Notes under the pieces: model-generated | What the model saw: the letters and a program-made list of their open reading frames with translations, nothing else | Told to the model about the DNA's origin: nothing | The model's database searches: none | Part shown: in pieces, positions 1 through 11,123 of the stretch | How the letters are laid out: each line of letters opens with the position of its first letter | Position numbering within the stretch: position 1 is the stretch's first letter | Assembly: GCA_019426215.1 (NCBI GenBank) | Contig: CM033408.1 | Coordinates: 20,776,375-20,840,374, forward strand | DNA length: 64,000 bases | Direction of reading: 5' to 3' | DNA from: Buddleja alternifolia | Lineage: Eukaryota > Streptophyta > Magnoliopsida > Lamiales > Scrophulariaceae | Made by a program: the position numbers and the translations under genes

Positions 1-850
1 CCTTACTCGGTTCTTGGTTAGCATCCACAAAAACAACATGAATAGATTCCTCAACCTTCGATTTGATCTTGTTTAGGATGCAAAAATTCTTTCCATTCTT
101 GGCGTAGCCTAGAAAGATTCCCTCATCCACTTTAGGATCAAATGTCTTTAGGCTTTGGGATCCATTATTATGGATAAAACATTTAGAACCAAAGACGTGA
201 AAGTATGAAATATTTGGCTTACGTCCCTTCCATAGTTCATATGGAGTTTTCCCATGCTGTTTGTTGATCATGCACCGGTTTTGAGTGTAACAAGCAGTGT
301 TGATCTCTTCGTCCCAAAACCTAGTCCTTGAGCGTTCTATTCCTGCGCTCTCAGCAACACCATTCTGTTGGGGAGTTCTGGGAGCTGAATACTCATGATG
401 TATTCCATTCTTTGCACAAAACTTCTCAACAATCTTGTTAGTAAACTCAGTTCCGTGATCGCTTCTTATTCTTGCAACCTTATGATTTTTCAATGTTTGA
501 AGTTGCCGAATAAGCATAGTTAACTTGTCACATGTCTCATCTTTGGATGAAAGAAATTCCACCCATTTATATCGAGAGAAATCATCTACTATCACCAAAG
601 TGTACTTTTTACCGCTCACACTGATCGTTTGAATAGGTCCAAATAGATCCATGTGAAGCAGTTCAAGTATTCTAGAGGTAGATAGATGAGGCTTTCTCTT
701 GAAGATGATGTAACTTGTTTTCCCATTTGTCAAGCGTCATAAAGGCGATCCTTGTGAAATGGTCCATATGGTAATCCCTCTACAAGATTTAGATTTATAA
801 ACAGAGAGATTGTCTTAAAGTTGAGGTGATTCATTTTTCTATGCCATAAC
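1..850 (-). pseudogene. Copia integrase (GAG-pre-integrase zinc domain and catalytic core), broken
   Basis: The minus strand reads MNHLNFKTI... (His/Cys domain, about 850-730), then HMDLFGP (first catalytic Asp, near 650), RSDHGTEF (second Asp, near 450) and QQNG followed by the catalytic Glu region (near 360-340). These are the DD(35)E landmarks of retroviral-type integrase, which joins element cDNA to host DNA in the nucleus. The reading frame breaks near 700-720, where this copy differs by an indel from the copy at 36041-36625. Further breaks lie between 300 and 345, where a stretch present in the other copy is missing. It is not expected to be functional. Confidence 0.85.
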
Positions 851-924
851 CAACCCATTTTAGATTCACTTTTAGCAACAAAACACGTTGAGTTGTTATT
901 AACTGTTGAACCCCAATCTACCAA

Positions 925-1266
925 TTACACGTTGTTTGTTCTTTTACCGTTCAACTTAGTAGATTTACTCTTAGATCCTTTTATATAGCAACAGTCGCTT
1001 GAGAACTTGACTTCAAAGTCTTTATCACAAAATTGACTTATGTTTAATAAATCATGCTTAAGACCCTCAACGAAATAAACATCACTTATCATGATGTTCC
1101 CCCTATGCATAGTACTTATACCTTTGGAGTTGTCACCAAATACAACCTGAGGACCATTGGCAGCTCGATAGTTGATCAGAAGATCCTTGGAGCCTGTCAT
1201 GTGCCTTGACGACCCACTATCGATATACCAAATAGACGTATCGGCTCTAGCTCTAGGTACCTGCAA
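925..1266 (-). pseudogene. Copia aspartic protease
   Basis: A 113-residue open stretch begins MQVPRARADTSIWYIDSGSSRH. WYIDSGSSRHMTG is the standard Copia protease active-site motif (D-S-G, codons near 1205-1225). It is followed by the GLKHDLLNISQFCDK segment that precedes the GAG-pre-integrase domain in this family. The protease would cleave the Gag-Pol polyprotein in the virus-like particle. The methionine is internal to a polyprotein, so this is not a genuine start. The frame differs from the flanking gag piece, consistent with decay. Confidence 0.85.
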
Positions 1267-1299
1267 TTAAAAGGGAAGTTCTGTTCCTGTTTAGGTACC

Positions 1300-3490
1300 C
1301 ATTGTTGCTTGGGTCCTTTAACATTAGTAACATTGTTAGTTTGAATTAGAACTTTAGGAACCCATATTTGCTTAATCTTCATTGTGGGAGGATTAACCTT
1401 CTTGGGTTTCACATTGTGTTGTGTGTGTTTTTTGGGTGTATAAAAATATCCATGATTATAATAATAATAATCATAATCATAGTCATAATCATAATCATCA
1501 TAGTAGCGATAATATGCTCCAGACCGTTGTGGATATTAATGCTGGTATTTCTTTGGCGTTGGCTTGGGGTGCACTTTTGGTGTTAGACGCTTAGCGCTTG
1601 ATTCACAGTGGTTAGGTTTATCCTTAACTTTTTGAGCATTTGGATGAACGTTTCTTTGTGAATTATTTGCTTTCGCTTTTCCCTTGCCTGAGTCAGCTTT
1701 GGCTTTCTCATTTGGCCTCGTACCATTGTCACTCGGTTCATTTTGTGTTTGACTTAGTGAACCTTCCTCAACAAAGAAAACACCCTTTCCTTTGTTGTTT
1801 GCCGTGACGTTAGATTTGCTTGGTTGTTTACCGAATCTATTGTATCCTAAACCGATCTTTTCACCAAATAACCTTGTTACCTCAGTCACATTGTCTAGCT
1901 TTCTTGACGCTTTAGACAATGATGAGATGAGATGTTCTGATTTAGCAAGTCTAGCAATCAGTTCAGCTTCTCTCTTGACTATTATATCAATATCACTTTT
2001 CAGATAGGTTATATCACTTTCAAGTGATTTGTTCTTCTCAATGCATTGTTGTTGAACTTGCAACTCTGCTTTGAGCGTCACATTATCACTCTTGAGTGAT
2101 GAAATGATATGGAAGTGGTTTTGATATAATTTGGCGGCATCTTGACAATCATTATAATATTCTTTGACTTTGTCAAGTAATTTTTCATAAGAAAGAGGAT
2201 AAGATAATTCAGTGTTTACCTCGGGGAAGGCTTCATCATCTCTAGCCATGAGACAAATAAGCGCCGAGTGATCCACTAGCTCATCATCATCATCACTACT
2301 CTCCTCTGATGACTCCAAATCTTCAGGTGCGGATGCTAGTTCTGATTCCGCTAGCAAACCTTGTTGATGAAGGTTGCTCCTGAATTGGTTTCTATGCACG
2401 TAATCCTGCCTTGAAGGCTTAGATACGTTTGGATAAGGGCAATTTACCTAGTAGTGCCCTAGTTTCCTACAATTATAACAAAGATTCGTTTTCATCTTTT
2501 GTTCATTTGTTAACCTTGCAGTGTGTGGTTTTGAGACCACGGTAGCTGAGAGATTTTGTTGAGTAGACGCATGATACTGGATCGGCGCTGAAGGAGAAGG
2601 TGCAGCATATTGAGGCGCTTGATACTTTTACTGGAGCAGGCGCTTGATATGAACTTTGTCCTTGATGCTTAGGACTGTTTCCTTTTTTTTCATATCTTAA
2701 GAACTTTCTGAATCTGTTCAGAAGCGCTAGTTCCTCATCCTCACTGATATCTGAAACCTTTCCCTTGTTACCCGATTTACCCTTGACTGATGCTATAAGC
2801 GCTCCAGACTCGATTAACGGACTGCTCACAACGTCACTAGCAGAATTCAACTCAAAATCAAATACTTTGAGCTCTGAGAAGGCATCTTCTGGATTTAGAA
2901 GATCCAACATATTCGATTCTCTCATTGCTGTTGTCTTCATGAAGAATCTACTAGGTAGACTTCTAAAAATCTTAATCACCATTTCTCGGTTTTGTAAATC
3001 CATACCCAAAGATGTTAATTCTGTAACAAGAGCTGTGAATCTTATGTCCAACTGCTCTAAAGTCTCATTAGGTAACATCTTAAAGCTGTTAAATTTTTCT
3101 TTGGCGATGGAAAGCTTATTTTCCTTGATATGAGCTGAACCACCACAAATTATGGCTAACTTATCCCATATCTCCATAGTGGTATTACATGACTTGATTT
3201 GTTGAATAAGTTGTCAATATCACCAATAGCCGTATATAAAGTGTTACGACCAACATTGTCCAGATTAGCTCTTCGACGCTCATCAGTGGACCACTCTTGT
3301 TTTGATTTCTCAACATAACCATCCGCGGTTTTTTCAGTGGCTCCAAGTGCTCTGGTGATAACTTTCAGAATTTGTATTGGTCCATAATATCGCACATTTC
3401 GTCATCACATGAGCAAAGATATGTAAATGCTTTAACCTTCCAGGAATCATAGTTTGATTCGGTCAACTTGGGAACTTTAGAAAATGCCAT
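1300..3490 (-). pseudogene. Copia gag, broken; zinc knuckle interrupted by a stop
   Basis: The start codon is at 3490-3488 (MAFSKVPKLTESNYDSWK, the typical N-terminus of Copia gag/UBN2 nucleocapsid proteins). The body continues in at least three open stretches (3395-3156, 3177-2503, 2399-1536). A CX2CX4HX4C zinc knuckle at 2480-2439 would bind element RNA, but a stop codon falls between its His and last Cys. A lysine/glutamate-rich helical stretch near 2210-1920 looks coiled-coil. A run of Tyr/Asp codons near 1460-1500 corresponds to the microsatellite-like ATAATC repeats there. Gag would form the cytoplasmic virus-like particle. Confidence 0.85.
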
Positions 3491-3570
3491 GGAAAAATTA
3501 AAAGCAACTAGATTTGAAAAGGATCTAAACAAGATGTTATGCTTGGAAATCTTAAAATTTCAACTTTAAC

Positions 3571-3584
3571 CGCTCTGATACCCC
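3571..3584 (-). promoter_or_regulatory. Primer binding site (initiator Met tRNA)
   Basis: Read on the minus strand, the sequence next to the LTR is GGGTATCAGAGCGG. This is a near match to the plant Copia primer site TGGTATCAGAGC, complementary to the 3' end of initiator methionine tRNA. It lies directly inside the LTR end, as expected. Confidence 0.8.
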
Positions 3585-3585
3585 T

Positions 3586-5071
3586 TGTTGGTCCCAAGTG
3601 GCATACGAAAGGGTCTAGAAAGGGGGGGGGGGGTTGAATTGACCCTGAAATCTTTTTCGACTTCAAAAATATTCGTATTAAAATTGGTTAGACGCTTGAG
3701 AATGTAGGTGCTTGACTGAGCGTCTATTGAAGACTGTTTTTAGTAAGTTAACTTAGACTCCAAGATTTGAATACTATAACCAGATAGGTTTAAGCGTTCA
3801 GTTCTTTGATCAGTGTTAGCACAACAGAATGATTTTAGTTGCTTAGCGTTTGATTGAGTTTTACTTAACAGATTTATGCAAAGATATGAAAGTATGGAAA
3901 TTGATTGTAAAGTAAAGAACACAATATTTGTAAGGTTCGTTGGGTGGTGTAATCCCAACTACGTCCTTCTTCTCCTTGAACACTTGGAGGCAATCCACTA
4001 AAATGATTCCCAAAGAATCACACAGAATCTTCTACAAATTAGGGAGAGATGGATATCGATGACTTGAGCTCCTTGATTACATAGATTTCTGCTTCAAAAC
4101 ACTTCTATCCCCTTGCTTCTTTCACCCAGAAATAGTGCAAGTATCCAACTTCGACTTCACACAGATCGCGAGATTTGGATGAGGTTTTTCTAATGGTTTG
4201 TTTGATTTTGATAAAATTCAAACAACTTGGTAATATCTCAATAATAATGTAGGTTTTACCGAAAAGAATGTTTGAGATATTGGTTTACTGTCTCAGGAAT
4301 TTTAAGAAAAGCAGAGGGAATGTTTGCTTGAAAATCCTGGCTTTTCTGAGGTTTTAAGGAATGAGATTTCAATACAACAGCAATTTGGATTGGAATATGA
4401 TCCTTATTTTGGCTTGTTGTTGAAGTCCTATTTATAGGCAATTTTGAAAAAAATGTCTGTTTGACACATGCACAGGCGCGTGTCTCTCACTTCCGCCAGT
4501 GAAAAACTTTTGTCTTTTTTCCTTAAAATCTGCTGCACAAAAGTTGATGCTGCAGTCTGTGAATAGTTGACAGTCCAAAGGGTGGCTTCTCCGTACGTCC
4601 GAAAGAACTTATCACATTTAATGCTCTTATCAGCATTTAATGCATTTGAAATAAATGCCCGTTGGCAATTAATGATCTGGGAATGTTTGCATTAAACTCC
4701 TTCTGGATTTAGAAATAAATTCAGGTGAAATCAGTCATTGATAGACGCTCATTCATTCTTGAATAACTTCTACCCTATAATCAATGCTTGTCGTTTGGAC
4801 GCTTGGAATCTTCATCTTCATTCAGACTTTAGGCGCTTGAGTCTTTAAACTTAACTACTGATAAGCTCACTCAGAAATTATCAGACGCTCAGTCTAAGAA
4901 TACTTAGCCTAACAATCTAGAATAAAATAAAGCAAAGCCTATAAAGCCTATTACAAATCTAACGCTTCAAAGCTTACATGATTTTTAATACAATCAAACT
5001 TACATATTATGCGGTCTAACATAGAATCCTAATTGTCATCATCAAAATGTCTAACATGAAATTTCCTAACA
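3586..5071 (-). repeat. 5' LTR of Sirevirus A (1,486 bp)
   Basis: On the plus strand it runs TGTTGGTCCC...CCTAACA; on the element's strand it begins TGTTAGG and ends CCAACA. It matches the LTRs at 27157-28698 and 39387-40937 end to end. Near its U5 end is a G-tract (about 3625-3637). The word CGCTT/AAGCG is repeated through it (see findings). Confidence 0.92.
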
Positions 5072-5690
5072 TGTTTGGAATGCATGCATAGAATAAAAAA
5101 CTAAACAAGATAAATTTGATCTGGTGAGACCAATATTTTATGCAATGCCCTCCTGAGAAAATATTATACCTATATGGAATTGAAATTTGATTTCTTTTCC
5201 ATGCCTTTCATCATAAGTGGCAACATGTGAAACGTCGTTGAGGCTAGGTGAATCACTCATATAATTGGGGATTAACCTAGTCGAGCTAGGCTGTGATTGT
5301 CACTAAGCATAGAGATGCTCTGTGGGATCTAATCACTCATTGTACACTCATATAATTGGGGCAATGAACCGAGAGGATTGACCATGGAATATTTGATGGC
5401 TCTGGCCTAACGTTGAGGTAGCATATTGGATACCCATATAATTGGACCATATGTGAAAGACGAGGTAAAACAATCTTGAGAACCACTTTCAGATTGTTGT
5501 AGGTGTGACCTCCGTCTTTTATGATGTATTTTACAACAACAAAGGTATTTTGAATCAACTTGCATTTCTCATAGCCATCAGGGAAGGATCGTTCATAGGA
5601 CGTTAAAATCCTCTACTCTGAAGGCTGCTTTGTAATTACAAAAGCCACATAGTAAGTACCCAAAAGAAATTAAGAAAATCAAACTTTTTC
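5072..5690 (+). other. Copia-like noncoding sequence with repeated ATATAATTGGGG word
   Basis: No gene is visible. The segment matches the reverse complement of 59995-60330 in several blocks (the GGAATGCATGCATAG block, the CATGGAATATTTGATGG block). It contains CACTCATATAATTGGGG-like words near 5253, 5345 and 5435, also present inverted near 60045 and 60110. At the other locus it sits beside a copia LTR, so it is probably retrotransposon leader or trailer sequence. Confidence 0.5.
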
Positions 5691-6654
5691 TATAAAATAT
5701 AGAATTAAGGCACACACATCATGTGTGCACTGATCATAGGTTCCTCCAAATACCAAGTTTCCTCCTTAATTATTCCTCAACATGTCATTGAAGTAGCAAA
5801 CATCATTCTTACACTTGGTGAAATCATCGTATCCTATAAGCTCTCGGTCTCCATTTAGGATCCAAAGCTAGAGAATTAACCACCATATCCTGGAAATCTT
5901 AGGAAAATTCCTTTTTTGGTACACAAATGACGTGAATATCTTAAGTTGTCGTCTGGATGGCCCTCAATCTCTTTTCAAAATTTTCCCCGTCCAAAATTCA
6001 AAGGCTATCGTAAGCTTTCTCTAACGCAGTGATTCATATCATCCATACAATCCTATCATCCATACGTCAGATTTATCGCTGATGAATGCGTTACCATTTT
6101 GATACACTTTCATATGCCTATGGGTACTATTTGCGAACGGGCCGCCTGTCACATGCTTAGTTTCCATACTAACATATAGTGTGACACTTAGTTTGTTTGA
6201 CTTGCCTTTTACGTGGTTTGCTAAGTCACCCTCTCATGCTTGTGTGCTAAAAGGGAAAACTCGCAAAGAACACTTGGAGTATTTGAGAAAGCTTTGTGTA
6301 TTAGTTGCTCTCAAAAATCTTGGATGATTACAAATGAGCTCCTACCACCTATATATACAACTCCACCATCCTCATGGATGATGGTGATCGATCTAATCTA
6401 ACGATTGAGATCAACTATTTAGAGAATTTCTATCTAGATATTTACAAGGATTATTCTAGTAATCTTTTAAATACATTTCAGCCTACTTCTAAAAATTCTA
6501 TGGAAAACTTCTACATTAATCCTACATTACTATATTTACAAGTAGACGGGAAAGTGTGGACCTTTTGGAAACTCAAAGTGTGGGAAAGGTCTTGAAATTT
6601 CTCGGACGTGACACGCCGCTCTCTAGGTGTATTAATATGGTAACACATTCATCT
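5691..6654. other. No gene recognised; possible degraded LTR in 6145-6640
   Basis: Nothing recognisable in 5691-6140. From about 6145 the sequence has an LTR-like look: a TATA-like stretch (CCTATATATACAAC near 6349) and TGTCACATG/GTGACACG words about 470 bp apart. No second copy is present in the window to confirm it. Confidence 0.25.
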
Positions 6655-6960
6655 TCTATATGTCCAATGTATGGATAATAGGAATCACCGCGTTAGAATT
6701 AGCTTACAAAGGCCTTAGAGTTTTGGATACGAAAGATCTTGAAAATAGGTTGAGGACCATCCAGGCAACAAAGGACCTTCTTGGAGACTTGAGAGTAAGA
6801 TGTTCACATCATCTGTCTTCAAAAAAAGAGATTTTCCCAAGCTTTTCAGGATATGGTGGTAAAATCTCTAAGTTAGGAGCCTAACTGGAGGCCAAATGTT
6901 CAGGACCTTATGGGATACATTGTTTATAGAAAGTTCAAGAAGGATGTTTTCCGTTTTAAC
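6655..6960 (+). pseudogene. Protein-kinase catalytic-domain fragment (SPS1/STE20-like), degraded
   Basis: The plus strand reads NVWIIGITALELAYKG. This resembles kinase subdomain IX of plant SPS1/BLUS1-like Ser/Thr kinases (family pattern: Asp-x-Trp-Ser-x-Gly-Ile-Thr-Ala-Leu-Glu-Leu-Ala). It is followed by RTIQATKDLL. After a frame change near 6835 it reads KAFQDMVVKSLS, like the family's SKxFKEMVxxCL segment, then WRPNVQDL near 6890, like the subdomain XI Arg-Pro. The key Asp of subdomain IX is Asn here, and stops and frame changes interrupt it. It is probably a captured or retroposed exon fragment. Family recognition is by eye only, and chance resemblance cannot be excluded. Confidence 0.45.
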
Positions 6961-7066
6961 CATAATTGGAGTAAGAGAAGGTTTTATTAGAGTTACGTGA
7001 CTGACTAGCCAGCTAGTGGTGCTGCCATACCTGTAAACACTTATGTGACAGTCCTATTTTATATAT

Positions 7067-8450
7067 TGATAGGAGTCATTTTTACGTGTCTTTTTAGTCC
7101 GTTGTGTTTATATTTTAGATCATTTTATCTCCTAAATCTTGCCACATTTGCGTTTAATCAGTGCGTTAAGTGATTTCAGGCCTTAAATGGATGCAAATGA
7201 AGAAAAGGGCAAAAGATAGCGTATCAAACGAATTCAAGATGGATGTTTCCCAAGCGCCACTTCAGCCACGCCCAGGCACCATTCGCAATGAAGAAGACCC
7301 CAGCCACGGAGTGCGGCGCCTAGGCGCCACATTACCCGCGCCTAGGTGCGAGTCCATCTGCACCCAAGTGCCACCCCATCCGAGCTTGGGCACCCCCAGA
7401 CTTTTCTCCCAAGCTAGCATTGACACGTAGGCGACGCCTAGGCGCCGATTTACCCGCGCCTGGGCACCGCTGTAATCGTTTTTGAAGTGTATAAAAGCCA
7501 AATTTCAACACATTATTAGGGGTTCGGATTTTGGAGTTTGGAGATCATTTTTTGAGACTTGAGCCAACTTTTCATCACTCTTTGAAGGAGAAGAAGGGGA
7601 ATTGAGCTAGAGATTGAAGTTCCAAGCAAGGATTCATCATCAACCAAGCCTTAGGGAGTTTTACTTGTTTTCTTTGCATTTTTATGTTCATAACTATGTA
7701 TATGATTGTTTTAGATCTTCTTAAGCTATTGATGATGAGCTAATTTTGTAGAACTAAGGCTATGCGAAGCCCGAATTTATGAGTTCGTATATATGAAGTG
7801 ATCTTTTGTATTAATTCTCATATTGCTTTGTGTGTTAATTTTGTGCTTTTATGCCAATCATAAGCTTGATCATCATATGCTTGCTATTTTGCCTAATCTA
7901 GTCATTCGAGAGAAGATTGGTTAGGGTTCAAAAGAATTAAAACATCATCCGTAAACAAATGAGGAATTGCACTAGAGATAGGTAGAGATTCCCTGGTGCT
8001 GTAAACTGGATTTATCTGGGAAAATTCTAGAACGTAAATGCGTGGTTATTGATTAGATTCTCGGATAGACATATTTAGAGAACCGCAAATTAATCATAGG
8101 ATTATTATGAGCCGAGACATCGGGTAATAATTAATTAAGGAATTTCCACCAAAGCAATAGGAGTTTAATAATTCGAAAAGTATCTCATATATATTAACGA
8201 GTAAATACGGTTGTAGCATGTGCCTTAGTCGCTTTATCATATGTGAGGTTTAATCCATAGCTCGTTTCCTCTTTTGTTCTTCATTTGTTCAATCAATTGC
8301 TTGCACTTTACTTTAATTGTCTTTTCTTTTATCAAAAATCATAAACTAGAATTCAAGTCCTTGTGGTTCGACAACCCAGACTTTTTGTCCATCTATCACT
8401 ACACACGACTAGTATACTTGCTATCAAGCACGTTAGGTTTTAGCGTGTCA
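7067..8450 (+). repeat. 5' LTR of element B (1,384 bp)
   Basis: Begins TGATAGGAGTC and ends GCGTGTCA. It is nearly identical to 12815-14172. It contains 14-bp palindromic words GGCGCCTAGGCGCC at 7315-7328 and a near copy at 7433-7446. A TATA-like GTGTATAAAAGCC lies near 7487-7499, followed by the probable transcription start region. Confidence 0.93.
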
Positions 8451-8456
8451 AGTTTT

Positions 8457-8474
8457 TGGCTCCGTTGCTGGGGA
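8457..8474 (+). promoter_or_regulatory. Primer binding site (Asp tRNA type)
   Basis: TGGCTCCGTTGCTGGGGA is 6 bases inside the LTR. It differs by two substitutions from TGGCGCCGTTGCCGGGGA, the usual primer site of plant Athila/Tat gypsy elements, complementary to tRNA-Asp. Confidence 0.85.
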
Positions 8475-8599
8475 CTTGTTCATTTTAGTTTTTGATTTTA
8501 TTTTACGTTTTCATAATTCTTAGTTTTTGTTTATTTCTTGATTTTCTTGTTAGTCTAATTTTGTTTCTTTTGTTTTCTTTACAGGTTTGTTCTTGGTGC

Positions 8600-10110
8600 A
8601 TGACCAGCTCCTCTAACGAGCCTTTGCTAGATTTTGAGCCCGAAATTGAATGTGTTCTCCAGGTTAGTAGAAGAGTTCGTGAAATGGTGGATAATATCTA
8701 TCAAACAAATCTAAATGCTCGTTTTCCGGACATGAACTTACCGGAGAATCGGGAATGGTTACGAGGCATTCTCCAAGCCATGCAACAACCTTCTCCTCAA
8801 CAACTTCCATCGGTTCGGGGTAGTCTACCACTGAGGGTCCACTCTATACAGGGGCCCATGGTCTTGCCCAATTTCTATGCCCCGAACTATCACATTCCGT
8901 CTCACATCTTTAGTATGGTGCAAGGCGAGCCCTTCTATGGTGAATCTCATGAATCACCCCATGCACATTTAGAGACTTTAGATGATGCTCTCATGACTAT
9001 CCAATTCCATCCAAGGGATCTCAAAGCAATTCGTCTAAGAGTCTTCCATTTCTCGTTAAAGGACAAGGCGACCATGTGATACAAATCGTTACCACCCCAA
9101 TCCATCACTCGATGCCTTTTTGAATAAACTCTTCCCACCCTCCAAAATCAATGAGCTCCGGAGCAAAAGGGTTTAGGCAAAGGAATAATGAGTCCTTAGC
9201 CAAGGCATGGGCTAAATACAAGGTCATGCTCCGAAAATGCCCGGATCATAACTTCAGATTGAATGAGCAAGTATTACACTTCTTTGAGGGCGTCCAATCA
9301 CGTATCCGAAATGGGCTCGATGCGGGTGCAGGTGGTGATCTCTTTGGGTTAGATTGCCAAAGTGTATGGAACAAGATCGAACAATTGGCCCGACAAGACG
9401 AGCTCTATTCTGATGATGAAGAGATCACACCTACTAGAAACATTGCTTGTGTCCAAGAGGTAGTAGAAGACAACGAAGCTCTAGAGCCGGTGGTTGGCAA
9501 TGTGAACTATGTGGGGAATACCAACCGACCACAAGTGAACTTCCATCTGCCCGACAATTTCCCAAAGAGACCCAATCCGGCACAAAACGCCTATCCCGGT
9601 ACTTATCAAGCTTCAAGGCCACAGTTTAATAATAATCAAGCTCAATGGAAATGAAATGTGCAAGGTCAAAGGCAAGTGAGACCTCCAACAACGGATGAGC
9701 GTCTAGATGTGCACATTAAAAAGTCAGATGTGTCGTTCAATGAGCTCCGAAACATAATGAAGGACATGTTTATGGAAATAAGAGATATGAAAATGCACAT
9801 GGGCCAATAATTAAAGGCAATTAGTGAGAGAGCCCCAGGAACCTGGCCAAGTGATACGGAAAAGAATCTTAAGGAGCAATGCTATGTAATTACACTAAGG
9901 AGTGGAAAATAATTGGAAAATGAATCAGTCAGCGTAGCGGCGCCCAAGCACCCCTCAGATGGTGCCCAGGCGCTGGATACAGTCTATCCAGAAGCAGAGC
10001 TTCGAAGTGTGGAACTCAGGCACGAACCAAATGGCGCCCAGGCGCCGACCACGTCTGTTCAGGAAAAGGAGTTTCAACCTATGGCGCCCAGGCGCCGCCT
10101 CCTGCTTCTT
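8600..10110 (+). pseudogene. Gypsy gag (Retrotrans_gag type), broken
   Basis: The ATG at 8600 starts MTSSSNEPLLDFEPE and runs open to 9079. The conserved core resumes in another frame at 9151-9654 with ESLAKAWAKYKVMLRKCPDH and LNEQVLHFFEGVQ, the hallmark of plant Athila/Tat Gag. The same frame continues through stops at 9652, 9808 and 9910 and includes SDTEKNLKEQCYVITLRSGK, which also occurs (degraded) in element D at 42975-43035. Gag packages element RNA in virus-like particles. The linker 9910-10110 carries the GGCGCC palindromes. No CCHC knuckle was found. Confidence 0.82.
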
Positions 10111-10419
10111 CCACTCCAAGTTCTTTATCTCCGACACCCACTCCACCCATCGAGATACGTCTTCCTTTCCCAAATGCACAGAATAAGAAAAAGAAGGATA
10201 TGGATCCAAGCTTCTTTCATATCTAGGCTATCCTTCGTGAGGTTAGGATCAATATTCCTTTCATTGACGCTATTTTCCAAATGCCGAATTATGTTAAATT
10301 CTTTAAGGAGAATCTTTCTAACAAGCAAAAGTGAGAGGAAAATGAAGTCGTTTGTTTAACTGAGGAGTGCTCTGCCGTCCTACTTAACAAATTACCTCGC
10401 AAGCTCAAGTACCCGAGGA

Positions 10420-11123
10420 GTCTTACCATACCATGCATTATTGGCCATCTCACTTTTGAAAAAGTTCTTTGCGATTCGGGAGCAAACATTAATCTTCTCC
10501 CCTATTCTATCTTCAAGAAGCTCGGCCTCGGGAATCCCAAACCCACATCTATGTACTTGCAATTGGCGGATCGCTCTATCAAGCTACCAAAGGGCATTAT
10601 CAAAGATGTCATTGTACAAGTCGACAAGTTCTTCTATCCGGTTGACTTCGTGGTTCTCGAGATCGATGGAGAAATTGATGTTCCCTTGATCCTAGGAAGA
10701 CCTTTCCTAGCCACTAGCAATGCCAAGATCGACGTGGGAAAGGGTAAGTTGACATTGAAGCTAGGAGATGAAAAGGTGAAATTCGATGTTTATAAAGACA
10801 TGAAACCATCTATAGACGATCTCACTTATTTTAATGTCGATGCTATCAACCATTTGCTTGATGAGAAATGTGCAAGTGGCAAGACGAAGGACACTCTTGA
10901 GTTGGAGGATGAGGTCCTCAATGAGAACAAAAACAAGGTGAGAAAGGAGGATTTATGCATAAAGTACATTCCCCCACATCAATGTATTCGTGAGATCGAT
11001 AAGACAAATCCGGAAAAAAGGGCTAACCTCAAAACACCGCAATATGAGTGGAGACAAGTGGGACATGAGAAAAAAGGGAGGAATGGCAAGGATATTGTCG
11101 TTCTAAATGGGACACCTATTTGA
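10420..11123 (+). CDS. Gypsy aspartic protease domain, pol truncated after it
   Basis: The active site LCDSGANINLLP (DSGA at 10473-10484) is followed by 190 open residues including VDFVVLEIDGEIDVPLILGRPFL. This is the flap-to-second-strand segment typical of retropepsins in plant Athila/Tat elements (family usually D-[LS]-G-A-S; Asn replaces Ser here). After the protease the frame stays open for about 100 residues of charged sequence and stops at 11123. No RT motifs follow. The conserved hairpin region that ends internal coding sequence comes directly after, so the RT-RNase H-integrase block was lost by deletion in an ancestor. Confidence 0.75.

Larger units (their letters stand above)
1..5071 (-). 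mobile_element. Sirevirus-type Ty1/copia retrotransposon A, 5' part, cut by window edge
   Basis: On the minus strand the order is 5' LTR (5071-3586), primer binding site, gag, protease, GAG-pre-integrase and integrase core. Reverse transcriptase, RNase H and the 3' LTR lie beyond the left edge. It is a close relative of the complete element at 27157-40937, matching it almost base for base over long stretches of LTR, gag and integrase. Assignment to Copia rests on the order protease-integrase. Assignment to Sirevirus rests on the relative, which has a long extra reading frame after RNase H. All genes are broken by stops and frame changes. The right flank (5072-5076, TGTTT) is the presumed target duplication, but its partner is outside the window. 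Confidence 0.9.

Noticed and set aside
7262..7501. Open frames across the GC-rich part of element B LTR
   Set aside because: They are in the LTR, repeated at 12982-13290 with indels, and reflect GGCGCC palindromes rather than a gene.
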